DNA of 64,000 nucleotides, from assembly GCA_027946555.1 (NCBI GenBank), contig JAPEVC010000047.1, positions 62,001 through 126,000 of the forward strand, in the 5' to 3' direction. The stretch comes from Gnomoniopsis sp. IMI 355080. Lineage: Eukaryota; Ascomycota; Sordariomycetes; Diaporthales; Gnomoniaceae. Position numbers and translations under genes: made by a program. Below, piece after piece: positions 33,484 through 46,161 of the stretch (position 1 is its first letter; each line of letters starts with the position of its first letter). The notes beneath the pieces were generated by a model that did not search any database, had not been told where the DNA came from, and worked only from the letters and a program-made list of their open reading frames with translations.

Positions 33484-36452
33484 AGTTCGCGAGACTCTCC
33501 GCACCGGTGCGTGGGGAGGAGACCAGAAGATGGTGATTCACGAGCGTAGCTACCGGGGCGTGGTTGAGCAGAAACGGAGGTAGAAAGCAGAAGTAGGGAT
33601 GACGTTCAGCTAGAGCTGCCCAGCTGTAAAGGTGATTGTTGTGAGACCAAAGACGTCAGTGAACCGAGGGTCTGGGCCTTGTGGATATTTAGGGGTCCTT
33701 GGGGGTCCTTTTTACCAGGGCACGCTGGGCCGGATGCGGATCAGCTCCGCGCCAACACATGCCAAGCTCGACTGTGCTGACCTGGGAACTGGTTTTTACT
33801 GGTTTACGATCCTCATCGAGGCGCAGCTTCCTCCCTCATGAGCTCGTCAGCAGTCAGGGGGGGCCGGGGTATTGACGGGACGGGGCACAGAGGAAAGTAT
33901 ACTTCTTTGGCCCGCCCTTGGGAGCTGGGGGTGGAATCGACTCCGATAGGATCTGCTTGTCATCTGGTTTCACTGGAACTCACAACACCTGAGCACTGCT
34001 CGGACCCTAAAACACAAACAAGGATGCCTCCATCTTTTGTCTTACCGACCCGGGTAGACGGAGTTGGAATTTTGGATTTGAGACCTTGCCAACTTTACGT
34101 CAACTCCGGAGTAACTTGTCAGGATTGAGTCGAGATACGTAGTCCTGCTATCTCTCGCCGTCTCTCTCTGTGAACGTGCCGTCTAGCCGTCACAGCCAAC
34201 CCTTGTGGCCAATAAACGGCATCTCGCCATCTCCCCGCTATTCTTTAGTCTGATCGCAGCCAACCCCCAAACGATCTCGCTTTAGATTCCGTCCATGTGT
34301 GACCCTATCGACCAAATACTTGGACATTCATCCAGGAGAGACGTTCGTAGCAGTGTCACAGCCAGTGTAACCACCTGCAGAGTCAATGAGAGTACCTGTG
34401 TGATGTTCCAGCCGCAGAAAGGTCTAGAACATCACCATACCCAACCTTCGACCTTCGACCACTCAGGCCACCACCCACACATGCATGGGCGTATGTGCCG
34501 GCCCGTCCCGAATGCCCACCTCTCCCCAGGGGCCCACCCTTCATTCACCATAGTACACAGTATATTTTCCTACCGTATAGCTTATCCTGTCCATGCAAGG
34601 GCGTCGCAAATCGGCAAGTAGACGAGGTGCAAGTATATTCACTGGTCTTGAAGGTTGCGTATATCCTTACAAGCCGACATCTGGCCTGATTACACACTGC
34701 ACTGGGCTTCTGGAGGTGATCCAACGAAGCATGCTGTCTGGCCCTACCCATCCGTGATGGCGCTATTCAATAGCTAAGCCCGAGACTTTGTACAACACTC
34801 ATAAATAGGCCGCGTCCCCTATCGCCTGAAGTAGGTGATGTGTCATACAGCTTCGTGTCGCACACGTAACCAAACTTTGCACTAATAGTTCGCCTTTCTT
34901 AGATTCCTGAAGGACATTGAGACCCCCTCATAGCGCTTGAGGCGCCACGGCCATCTGGTCAAATGTGGCATGAATGCATGGATGTTTACACTAATTTTCT
35001 TTCTTTTGATTTAGAGGAAAAGTAAACCTAAGCTGCTTGAGCCCCTTCTCAGGGTGCCAAGAAGAAAACGAATCACTCTAGCTCCTGCTTGCCGTTCCGG
35101 TGTCCCCCTCTCTGGCCATGTTCACCAACTTTATTTGCCCCACCTCCAAAGCCTTACAACGTACCATATCAAGGATTCGCACGACTATCCAAGGGTTTAA
35201 ACGTCTTGCATAACCCATTTTGTCGCGTCAATCTGACTAAATTTTCGCACTCAGATGTTCGTTCTGGACGATATACATCCATGACAATTTTCAAGCATTG
35301 TCTTACTAGGACTAACATCTACTCAATGGCCGTTAGACTACGAGACTAGCTTGTACCCCAGCATATTGCACAAGCAAACATGACCCACTACTAGACTCGA
35401 TTGACTGGACTTGGCTGGCATAGTAGGCTCTTTAACGGTCACATAGGTAGTGGTGAATAGTCGCATACGCCGGAGATCTAGTCTCCAATACCTTCAAGCA
35501 ATGACTCATCTGATGCAATTCTGGAAACTGTCAAATAAAAACGAGACAAAGTTACTATTGGTTAAGATTTTGGCGAGTGGAAAATTCTGGCAGTGCCTGG
35601 CCATACGAGCACCAGTTTTGCTATCTCATTGAAGTCCCTCGAGGCATTGCTTGACCTCATCGTCTATAACATAGCAGAATATTACCTGTCCGGCATCGAC
35701 TCCGAATCTCTTATCAGCCGCTGCAACATGGGCCGCCCCATTTATGCAGGCGTTCTCGATGGGAGCCCAAATAGACAGCAATCCGTTGATCGCAGCTTCG
35801 CGACTGATGCTACTGATGCGTATTGGCCCAGCCGATTTTGATTGATGACGAAGTCTATGATGGGTATTTCTCTGCAGCAATGGCCTACGCCACACCAAAG
35901 CTTTCAAGGCCATTTCAGAGACGATGCCCAACGCAGAGTCCTCTATACAACAGCTCCAGAACGTGCAAGCTCCTCGAGATAACTTACTAAATTGCAAAGT
36001 CAATATACTGGCAATTAGTCACGGCAGACATCGACTGTTATATCACTGCCGTGCAGCGTCGTGCCTCTCGCTAGCTTCCCGGGATTTCCTTTGTTTCTTA
36101 TCAGGCTTTGCTGCTTGAAACTCGAAGATGCAAACTCCGACAGACTGCCTTATCAGCGATGGCCTCATCATTGGAACTCTGTGATATCATGGGCCAATGA
36201 TGCGGGTGCAGTAGTATTGGTATCTCTAATCTCTTGGCGGGGACGGTTTCACCCGGCGGCGAGGATAAAATTAAAGTTGAATATTCTGTCTCTGGAGGAG
36301 GATCTGATATCATCACTTGCACACAATTCAGCCTCCCTACTGATGTGTAAACCTCTCTTCCAATTCTCGGCGGCTGAACTTCTTGACTTGGATCGGTAGC
36401 CTTCTCTGGCCTTCTTACTGTAAAACACCAGCACCATCTTGATTAGGGGACC
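33484..36452. other. intergenic, about 3 kb without a recognised gene
   Basis: Several frames of 60-125 codons exist (the longest at 35626-36003 minus) but none shows a domain or a supported intron. The right end is the promoter of the symporter gene. Confidence 0.5.
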
Positions 36453-38750
36453 ATGGCAAAAGAAGTAGCTACTGTCCTGCCCCAAGGAGTTGGGTACGCC
36501 GTAGTAGTTGGCATTGGGTTCTTCTTCGCCGCTTTGATGTGCGGTGTTTCTTATGTCCAAGTAAGGAAAATCGCGCTTGAAGACTGGCTGGGCTGCCCAT
36601 GACTGACAATTCGAAGAACCGATACACCGCCTATTCTACCAAGTCGAGCGAGGAGTTTAACGCAGCTAGTCGAAATGTGAAAGCTGGGATGATCGTGAGT
36701 TTCCCTTCTGTTAACAAAGACTGCGAATGCTATGCTAACATCGGCACAGGCGTGCGGTGTGGTGTCCGCTTGGACTTGGGCAGCAACACTACTCCAGAGT
36801 TCCACTGTGGCATACCAATTTGGAATTTCCGGACCATTCTGGTGTACGTACAGCCACAGCGGATGGATTGCGCTATTCATAGTAACTGAATCTACGCAGA
36901 TGCTGCCGGGGCTACGGTTCAAATTTTCATGTTCACGGTGACCGCGTGCAAGGTGAAGCAGAACGCACCCAGATGCCACACGTTTCTCGAGATCGTGTAT
37001 GCGCGATACGGCGCAGCTACACACGTAGTCTTCATCCTTTTCGCCCTTGCGACGAACATCCTAGTGGCCAGCCAGCTGCTACTCGGAGGCAGTGCCGTTG
37101 TGTCAACTTTGACTGGCATGAACGTATACGCTGCTTGCTGGTTGATTCCCGTGGGGGTGGCACTTTACGTCGTCCTGGGTGGCCTCAGGGCGACGTTTCT
37201 ATGTGAGCAATCCCGGCATTGGTCTGGAACCAACAATGTGAACGTTTATACTGATATCCCGCTTTACAGGCGACTTCTCGCACACTATCATCATTCTCAT
37301 CGTGATTCTCTACTTCATGTTCGACGTCTACGCACGAAACCCGCTCATCGGTTCCCCAAAAGCAATGTACGATCTGCTGAAGCAGGCATCCATTCAACGA
37401 CCTGTTGACGGCAACCAAGACGGCTCCTATCTAACCTTGAAATCCAACTTCGGCCTCGTCTTTGCGGTCATCCAGCTGTGCTCCGGCATGGGCACCGTCT
37501 TCCTCGACCAGGGTTACTGGCAGCGTGCCATCGCCTCCCGGCCCACTACCGCCGTGCGCGCCTACATTCTGGGCGGGTTCGCCTGGTTCGCTATTCCGTT
37601 TGGCTTCGCGACCACGCTGGGGCTCTCGGCCGTCGCGCTGACGAGCAATCCTGCGTACCCGACGTTTCCCGACAACATGACGACTCACCAGGTGCAGTCA
37701 GGCCTGGCTGCTCCTTTTGCGGCACAGACGCTACTGGGCCCTGGCGGTGCCGTCGCGCTGCTGTTGACGCTCTTCATGGCGGTGACATCGTCCTCGTCCT
37801 CTGAGCTCATCGCCGTCTCGTCCATCTTGACGTTCGACATCTACAAAACGTATTTTAAGCCCCACGCCAGCGGCGAACAGCTCATTTTCGTCTCGCACAT
37901 CATGATTTGCTTCTTTGCCGCTGTCATGGCCACATTCGCGTGCATCTGGAACGCCGTCGGTATTGACTTGGGCTGGCTGTTCCTCGTGATGGGTACGATC
38001 TTTGGCGGCGGCGTGATGCCAGCCGCCTTCACCGTTGTGTGGAAAGGTCAAACGCGGGTGGGTGCCATCTCCGGGTGTTTATCTGGCCTGGCGGCCGGTA
38101 TCACCTCGTGGCTAGTCACGGCGAAGGCGTATTACGGCGAATTGACCATCGAGACGACCGGGTCACCATACCCGACGCTGGCGGGAAACTCGGCTAGTTT
38201 CATGGTGGGCTTGATTGTGTCTTTTGTGGTGTCGATCATCAACCCGGATGATTTCGACTGGTCGATCACGCGGGCTATCAACCAAGATACTTCGGACAAC
38301 ATGCCTGTTGTCACCGGGCTCCAAGAGCGGAATGATGCGACAGAAATCACGGACGAAAAGAAAGGAATGGGAAGAGAATCTGGACAGCAAACCGACCGCG
38401 AGGCAGAACCACCGGCGTCTCCAACCAGCCCGGCCAGCATCAACGGCCAAGATGCCGATAAAGAGATGCTCGAAGACCAGAAATTCTTGGAGAGTCCAGT
38501 GGCACTGCGCAAGGCGTACATTCTAGCTTTGATTCTGTCCATCATCCTCACAGTGGTGATGTGCTTCTTGATCCCCATGCCGATGTTTTTCTCGCATTAC
38601 ATCTACTCCTCACAATTCTTCACGGCCTGGGTCGTTATCTCGTTCATCTGGGTGTTTGCTGCACTAATGATCTGCGGGATCCTACCCATCTGGGAGACGC
38701 GAGCATTTTGGATGGCACTTATCCGAGACATTTTCCTGTCAAAGAAGTGA
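36453..38750 (+). CDS. urea/solute:sodium symporter family permease (DUR3-like)
   Basis: Five exons: 36453-36560, 36617-36694, 36750-36843, 36900-37202, 37270-38750 (687 residues). Each junction restores family sequence, e.g. VQ-NRYTAYSTKSSEEF and GPFWY-AAGATVQIF. About 15 membrane segments are expected. DUR3-type marks include LPQGVGYAVVVGIGFFFA at the N-terminus, VVSAWTWAATLLQSSTVAY, VFLDQGYWQRAIAS, the serine-rich TSSSSSELIAVSSI and a cytosolic acidic loop (about residues 540-610) before the last helices. Family members import urea or polyamines with protons at the plasma membrane under nitrogen limitation. Fungi have several paralogs, so urea as substrate is a family expectation. Confidence 0.9.
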
Positions 38751-39018
38751 TCTGGATCCAGTCGGTCAAGGCAAGCGATGAGGAAACCGGCTGGCTTGAG
38801 CCTCAAAGCTGAGAAATCGGGAAGTTTGAGATTTTGGCCGACTCCCAGGCGTTGTATGTATCTTGTACTAGCAAGTGCTTTTAGATGAGAGGTAATAATT
38901 TTGATGTTGTGACAGTCTTTTCTTTGGAAAGTCACTTGTGACATACTCCTTAGAAACGACCTAGATAGATTTAGATGATTCAATTCAAATCTGATCGCCC
39001 TTTTCTCAGCCTGATTAG

Positions 39019-40470
39019 CTACCTAACAGGCAATACGGAAATTTTCTCCGACCCATCGAACGTCACTCTCTCCACGAGCTTATTCGTCATCCTATCACAC
39101 CACGGATCCACATACGTCGTCCACAGATTCGCGATTCCATAAAGCATGGGCAACCAAATGATCTGCCAAGCAATCAAGCTCACATGCCCTGGGTATCTCA
39201 GCCTTGTCATCACCATATTCCCATTGCTATCCTCGTGGTCTGGGAGCGTTTGTACCCCGTAAAGCATCCACACCAGTGTCGTCTTCATCAGCGTGCCATG
39301 CAGGAGATAAACTGCAAAGCTCATCCTGCCTAGAAAAAGCAAATATCGGTTGCTGAGTAGCTTCTGCAGCGTCGGGCTCAGCAAGGCCCCTAGGGTGATG
39401 AAGTTGAGCCCGATACCGCTCGCGAATCGGGCATAGTCTGGATTTGCGGGGAGGATAGGCCTCATCATATTCAGCATGACCCGGGACCAGGTAGTCCACT
39501 CGGCGTGGCCCTCAGGAAACGATGCAATGGTCAAACCAAAGAAAATTAGTATCACTGATGAAATGGCGCTTGTCCGTGGACGGCTCATGATGAGAGCTGC
39601 GGTGGTGTCCGAGTTTTGAAGATCGGCGAGAAGCGTGCCCCAGAAGAACTGCATGCCAAATGTAACTAAAAGGCAATCTGTCAGCCCCAGGTCGACGACA
39701 GAGAGGACAAGAAGATGTGACTTACAATCTGAGGACAGCCAGAAGTACACGCATAATCCCAAGCTCATCAGCATCCGGAATCGCGGCTTCACGTACGCAG
39801 TAGCGACGATGAAGGCGTAGACCCACATACTCCCCGTAAGAAGCGGCAACAGTGTCCACTGGTTCTGGTCAAAATTATTCTCCTTTCTCGTCCATGTCGT
39901 CACGAGATTATACACCAATCTCCCCACGGCCTCTCCCAACCACGGCGTGCGCGCAGGACTATTCGCATCAATCCACCAACTATCCGCGTGCTTGGCGATG
40001 GTGTATAACCCCATCTCACATATGACGAAGCTCACAACTGTGGCAGCCGCAGCAGGTAAAAACAGACGCGGAGATCTCCGCAGCGCGGACTTGCTGATGG
40101 AAATTAAGGCGGCCTCCTGGTTGCCGGCCTTGTACAGCTTGATGGGCTTGAGCGCGCAGACGTAGCCCGTGACGAAGGCGAAGACTGTTACGCCGATGCG
40201 GCCCTGGATGAGGATGCGCAGATAGGGCCATTGGAGGAAGCGAGGCGCGGTGTGTTCGCGGTCCGCCGAGCTGAAGAGGTCCATGTCCCAGGCCCGACAA
40301 AGGTGTGTAAGGACCACGAGGGCAGAGGCGATGCCTCGGAGGCCCTATGTGGTTATGAAACCATGTCAGTTGGTTTTCTGTAAGTGTGCTTTGATGTGGG
40401 CAAGGTGCGATGAGGAGCGGGCCGGATGGCTCGAGACGTCAAAATAGAGTATTGCCTGGCTTCTCCACAT
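39019..40470 (-). CDS. acyltransferase-3 family integral membrane protein
   Basis: Main exons are 40344-39726 and 39665-39019, joined across a 60-bp GTAAGT...TTTTAG intron. The N-terminal family signature reads GLRGIASALVVLTHL at the start of exon 2. A 33-bp first exon (40470-40438, MWRSQAILYFD) completes it to YFDGLRGIAS and gives 432 residues, but its donor is the poor GTCTCG, so the true start is uncertain. The protein has about ten hydrophobic segments, an early H-L-R-W type stretch and a late RMSFAVYLLHGTLMK block typical of Acyl_transf_3. Such enzymes O-acylate sugars, sterols or antibiotics at membranes; substrate unknown. Confidence 0.78.
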
Positions 40471-42301
40471 CTTGTCATGCGTCTCCCACAAACCCAACTT
40501 TCTCGGTTGCGGGCCGAGGTTTGGGTTACTCTGGAGTAACTTCAGGTGTCACTTGCATCGATGGCACGGGTGTTTCCAAAAGAAAACAGCAGATGCTACT
40601 TACATCTACCCATTTCACATTGCCCTCTCTTCCGATTGCCATGTTGATGGAATCTTGGCCTTCGAAAGATGTTCTCCGCCCGAATTTGAGGTCACAATCA
40701 CGGAGAACGTTGCGGGCTGACACAGGGTCTGAGACCAACACTAAAGCACTTTAGAAAAGACGTTCTCGACGATAAAGTCGCGTGTCCCAGACCCAATATG
40801 TTACCGATGGTTGAAACTTGAGGGTCACTGTCTTGCTGTGCCGTAATATGCCGCCAGGCCGTTGCAAAGGTCCAGATTCCACACGGGTCATCAAATTAAC
40901 AAGGCGTAACTGTCGATCCTCCTGAGATATTCGACAACGAGCATAGACGTGGAGACACGCTGACTTGGATTTATTCAGGTAAATTGCAACGCACGCATTG
41001 GAAGACAAGGTAAAAGGGCATGAAAGACGAGAAGTGTCAGCAATCTGACTATATGGAAGTCCATGGCTCTAATCAGCAGCCAGCCCTAGTAACCAGGACC
41101 CCGGAGCTAATACTTTACATATTTGCCCGCCATCGACAATCGCGAAGCAAGAGGGGGAGGGGGGTGGTTGCTGCAAGTACAGGTAGCTGCTTAAATTGTG
41201 GGTCATGTTATATGGGCTTATTTCATGGGTATTTGCCAACGTCATATCACACGGCAGAGGAAGTATTTGTGGTACTTCTCTCATTCTTTTGGGCGCGTGT
41301 CAACGCATTGGATAGAATACCACGTGGTCGACAGTTCCGCTTGGAAATATCTTGTCGGTTTGTTCCGCTTGTCAGGAGTTCATGAGAAAGTACCCGAGCA
41401 ATCGTGTCCACTGGGACTTGGACGTTCAACATTCATCGGAAATCCTTCACTTCGACCCCCCTCTTCCATCATCGCAGGCCGAAAAATTGGCCCGACGGCA
41501 TGTGAACATCGCATATTCTTCACCTCTCGTATCGACAACTGCCAAGCTGCCAATGACCCAGCCGATAAAGAGGATTGATGATCTGCTTGCTGTAGGTACC
41601 TGGGTCCGGATACCCGTTCGGGATTAGGCGCTGTCGCTTATTTGCGTGCTGCAAGACTGACTGGTTGCCTAAAGCTGAGAGCGGATTCAACACCTGGACA
41701 GGTGCAGAAGGCCGGCTTGGCATTGTGAGCATGCAGGGCATGGTAAACACACCTTCTAGACCCGGTCAAATTGCTGGCGATCCGGATATGGAATTGTGAG
41801 GACAGAGAAAAATGTATCGACAACCCCACCACCCAGCCCCAACACATCCACCCGCCACCGGAAAAAATCGTGGCAGCGAAAGCAGACATCAGTGAAGCCG
41901 AGAGAGCAAATGGTCAAATGAGCTTGTGGCAGTGAAAGATGAAAGAGTGTCGAAAGAACCCCATCAACCTTGCCGTTTTACAGGTCAAGGATTGTGTAGG
42001 AGAGTCATTTAGTTTGATATACCGCTCGGAATACAGAGCTGGATCAAGGATGGATCTCGCCTTGTGCTCCACCTTGCCGTGCGGAAGTTTGATGTGCTTG
42101 GAGTGAGTGAATACAGGTCAGAGGTGAGAAGGAAAGCAGACACGAAGAACAGCAGTCTTTAGCGACCTCAGCATAGGGACGAGGCCCTGGCGTTCAACAG
42201 ACTTCCATTATTGCGACTGGCGCCAATGCCCATCTGGCGAGTGTTTCGTAGCGTACACGTTCCCATTATTCAAGCTGCTATGCTGTACCCACCATCATGT
42301 C
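40471..42301. other. intergenic
   Basis: About 1.8 kb with no recognised gene. Frames of up to 126 codons look like chance. Confidence 0.5.
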
Positions 42302-42997
42302 TTATCCAGTTTTCCTGCCTTGTCTGAAGAGAAACTCAAAGGTGTCGTCTTGAGGCTCCTGTTCATCAAAGTCCCCTTCATCATCGAAGGGCTCCTCTTC
42401 CTCCACATTATCGTCGTCGATGGTAACGGCGGCGTCGTCAAGGCCGCCCTTCGGGGAGTCATCGCTAGAGAAGTCCTCGATCTCCACACGGTCATCGCTG
42501 ATGGAATTTGGCGCGCCATGGCGACCATCCCCTTGTGGCACAATTCCTTGGAGCTGCAAGCGATTTGGCATTGGCGATATGGTGTCCCTTGCGTTCGTGA
42601 CCTGACTGAGCGGGTGTCGACGTGGCTGGTTATGCTTGGACTCTGGCTCCCGACCTTGACTACGCATCGCAGAGAGCTCTTCGTTCTGCAGCTGTTCAGG
42701 AAGACTGTCACCCTCTACTTCTTCAGGAAGGATCTCTTCCTCCATGTAGACAACCGGATTTTCGATGCGAGTCCACTCAGGCGAGTTGGAGTAATTTTCC
42801 AGAAACACGTTCTTTCCAGGAAGTATCGTCGGGGGAGGCTTCTTTGTGGCTGGAGTAGCAGGCTCGATGTCAACGTCCACGAGTTGATCCTCGAAACGAA
42901 CCCGTTTTTCGCCGGTCTGCGCCACGTGACGTCCGGGCCTTGTCAACTGCTGCCGCTGCTGCTTTGAGCTTCGGCCGGGTTGCTTCGTTGCAGGCTT
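42302..42997 (-). other. acidic reading frame continuing Nup37-like frame past its stop
   Basis: After the TAG that ends the upstream minus-strand gene, the same frame stays open for 231 codons. It begins with a basic Gln-rich stretch (KPATKQPGRSSKQQRQQ), then GEKRVRFEDQLVDVDIEP, which contains an RVxF-like PP1-docking pattern, and ends in an acidic tail rich in Asp/Glu. There is no ATG near its 5' end; the first is at 42745. Either it is a C-terminal extension reached by readthrough or alternative splicing, a separate gene with an unseen start, or leftover of an older stop. The opposite strand is open for a similar length but reads as a hydrophobic antisense shadow. Confidence 0.4.
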
Positions 42998-45330
42998 CTA
43001 ACCCTCCTCGAAGAAAACCCGCTTCGTCCCACGCTGCCGCTCCTCTTCCATCTGCTCTAATTGCGAATCCAACTCCATGAGGTCCATGACTTCCTGCTCA
43101 ACATCTCGCTCTTCAGCGTCTAGCTCGTAACCGGCGTCAGCGGCCGCATCCAACTCGTCCATGAACTCGAGCCCCATGTTACGGGGACGGGTGGGAAGAT
43201 TGATGGGTGCAGGCCGGAAGTCCATGGGGTCGTCGAGATCTTCTTGTTGTGATGGACCAAAACTACCAGCAAACAATTTGACTGATTGTGGAGCTGCACT
43301 TCCACGTGTGCTGGGACGTATGCTGAGGTTCTCGAAATTCTGCGTTTTTGGCGCATCGGGCCGTGGGTGAACGATGATGGCATTGACAGGCTCTAGCGGC
43401 TTGTTCGCAATCTCCAGCCTCTTCATCTTTTGTGTCGGTAATCGGAGTGGCGCAGTGTCCAAATCCTGATAGTCTTGCACAACCACCAGCCTACTTTCGC
43501 CACGAACAAGGACTTCGATTGGCAAGCCAGTACTTTCCTCTTGGGGCGCGTCGGCAGAATCACTGGTTCGCCCCATTGGACGACGCTTGGGTTTGGGTAC
43601 CGCTCCCACGCCACAGCAACGTTCGCCAAGCAAGCCAGCATTGAGCTCGGTCACTCGCACCATACGCGAGGGTTGAGCACCGCTGAACAGGTTGACTCCA
43701 CCACCAGCGCTGCGTCGAACTTGTGTATCCCAGAACTTGGCTACAACGGGGACGACGCAGACCAAGGTATCCGACCCGCCGATCCAGAGCACGGCACTCT
43801 CCTCACCAGACACGAGGCCTCGAGAGCTGGGTAGTTGTATGACCTCGACACCACCTTTGACAGAAGCCAGTCGTTCCGGTCCACCGGATAGCATTGACAC
43901 TAGCGGATCGCGCCGCCCACTGGAGTTGAGTTCATTGGAAGACGCGAAACTGGTCCTCTGAGAGACTGTGTTTCTAAGAGGACTTGTACCCTCGAGTTGT
44001 CCCGAGGCGTTGAAAGCCGTCAGGGCGGCTCCACGCACACCTCCACTGTGTTTCCCGCCGAAGAGTCTGTTTGAGTCGCCATTACCCAACGGACCTGCTC
44101 CCTCGACATCCCATATTCCCCATTGCCCATCTGCCAGCAGTGCTAGGATTGCCCGGCCGTGTGAGATCCAATCGGCGCCGACAATAGGCTTTCGGGAGCA
44201 GGATGTCGTTGACGCCCGAGGAAAAGGTGGATAAAGTGACACAAGCCAGGATCCGTGGGCTGGCCAAGGACCTTCCGATATATCATCTTGCGGGATCGAT
44301 GGGAGGGCATAATCGTAGATTCGAACAGCTTGGGGCGACGCGACCGCGAGGAGTTGGGTGGCATGCGTAGGATTGGGGTTGAAAGAAATGCTCGTAAGAG
44401 GACTTGGTAGGTACTCGGTCTGGAAAGCTTCAGGAGCATGGCTGTGCGCAGAAGGATCAATAGGAACATCCCACAAGCGCAGTATGCCCGATGCGTCCTT
44501 GGAGTGGACAGCGACAATGACACGAGTAGCGGTCTTGACGCCTGAGGTTGAAGTATCCGACGTATCTCGCACCAAAGTCAGGGCGACACCGTCCGCAGGC
44601 CTGAAGTGGCCGTCCAGACGAATCAAGGTCTCCCCCCACTTGCCCTTACCAGCAGCCCCAGCCAGGAGATCCGTTCGCAGCTCTTCCCGTGCCTTGCTGT
44701 CGTGAGATGGCGGTATTAAGGGTAGCGTGATGACATAGACAGAACTTGTAGCGCATGTCACGGCGAAAACCATCCTCTCGTCGAGCATAGGAGGATCACC
44801 GGAGACCTCACCAGCGGTGCGGGGTGATATCGGCAGGACGGCGATGTTGAGAACGTCTGTGCCGAGGGACAGGTCCAATGTCTGGATGACCTCAGGATAC
44901 CCAGCGGCGTCCTCGACGGGCTCTGTCTCGAACTCTGGTTTGTCCACGAATTTAGAAGAGGCAGGCGGCGCGGTGTCATCTTCATCGGAATCGAGGATCA
45001 TGACGACGTCTTCTGTGGAGTTTAGTGATCCATTTGTCTTGTTGGCGGACTGCGCAGAGCGAGGCTTGGCGGGCTTGAGTCGGCGACCGCCACGCCACAC
45101 AATGGTGACGCCATTCTCGTGACCGTATAGTACAACTGAAGATCCTTGGGGAGTGAGGACGGGGTAGGTCTTGACATCGTGAAGTCGTCGGTTCAGGTTG
45201 TAACTGTTCAGGTGCGGTCAGTTTTGCTGTCACAGCTTGAGAAGTGCTCAGGAGAACTGTCTGCTGCTGCGTACGTGTATTGGGCATTCTGAACAGTCTG
45301 CCGCACCCGTGGCTTCATTCGATCCGTCAT
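42998..45330 (-). CDS. NUP37: Nup37-like nucleoporin (WD40 beta-propeller)
   Basis: Two exons, 45330-45275 and 45203-42998 (753 residues), joined by a 71-bp intron (GTACGC...AACAG, branch CTGAC) that gives NAQYTYNLNRRLHDV. The N-terminal region (VLYGHENGVTIVWRGGRRL) and following repeats such as GILRLWDVP, VRIYDYALP and WGIWDVEG form a degenerate WD40 propeller over about residues 30-560. An acidic charged tail ends in TKRVFFEEG. This arrangement and length fit fungal Nup37, a Y-complex member of the nuclear pore scaffold that binds Nup120. The identification is by remembered pattern; another WD40 scaffold protein is possible. The same frame continues open after the stop. Confidence 0.68.
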
Positions 45331-46161
45331 GCTGGCTTATTCAAAATCTCGCGCGTGTCGCGAGAGGAAAGGAGGACAGTGAAGACGAAGAAGGCGGGCG
45401 AGGACAGCTTTGTCGCGTGAAGGGCACCGGAGCTTTTGAGGATCCAGCACAGCGCGTCTCGGTCAAACGCTCATATCGTATTAGTAGGGAAGGCCGATCA
45501 ATGGCTACGAAAGTGCTCGTCCAAAATGTTTGGTTGGTTGGCGTGGCTGCAATGCAAAACGGTTTGTTTTGTTTCTTTCTTTGGTACCAAACGGTGAGAA
45601 TTTCCGAGAGTCGCGCTGAGGTTGGATAAAGACTGCCAAGCTTGACGCGCCCCATCCTTGCCTGCTCTGTCCACCCCAGATCCCTGTCCTTCAATCTGGT
45701 CCTGCACCCGCATTGCTTATCTAATATAATTTACATATTATGTAGTACTGTAGAAGACACCACGGACTCTCAACACCAGCGCTGGCGACTGAAGGCTCTG
45801 ACATACTTACCGACCTACATAACTACCTACCTCCTTGGTAACCTACCTTATCTCACATTTCACTGCTGTGTAAGATCTCATTTGTGGTGTCGTCAGGCTC
45901 CTTTTATGTTCGAAGGACTTGGTTCATTCTCCTGCTGGCTCGTCTCTGTAATCTTGCCAGTTTCTACCCATGTACTTAGGTACATACAGGTAAACACTCA
46001 TACAGAGAATGTCGACGTCAAAATTCGAAACCAGTCTAAAGAAATTGATTTACTGTACGAAAACAAACCTGCAGATGCCAACCTTCTGGCAGTAAACCGT
46101 GCTCGTGCTTGAATTTGGTAGACAACAAGTACATGGATTGCCCCTCACAGCTGGAGGCTCA
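45331..46161. other. intergenic, divergent promoters
   Basis: Lies between the divergent Nup37-like and F-box-like genes. Contains ACCTACCT-type repeats around 45830-45860. No gene recognised. Confidence 0.5.

Noticed and set aside
35626..36003. 125-codon minus-strand frame
   Set aside because: No domain, no supported introns, lies in an otherwise empty 3-kb gap.
42320..42967. 215-codon plus-strand frame rich in Leu/Val/Phe
   Set aside because: It is antisense to the acidic minus-strand frame; reversing acid-rich codons yields hydrophobic residues. No domain or signal sequence logic.
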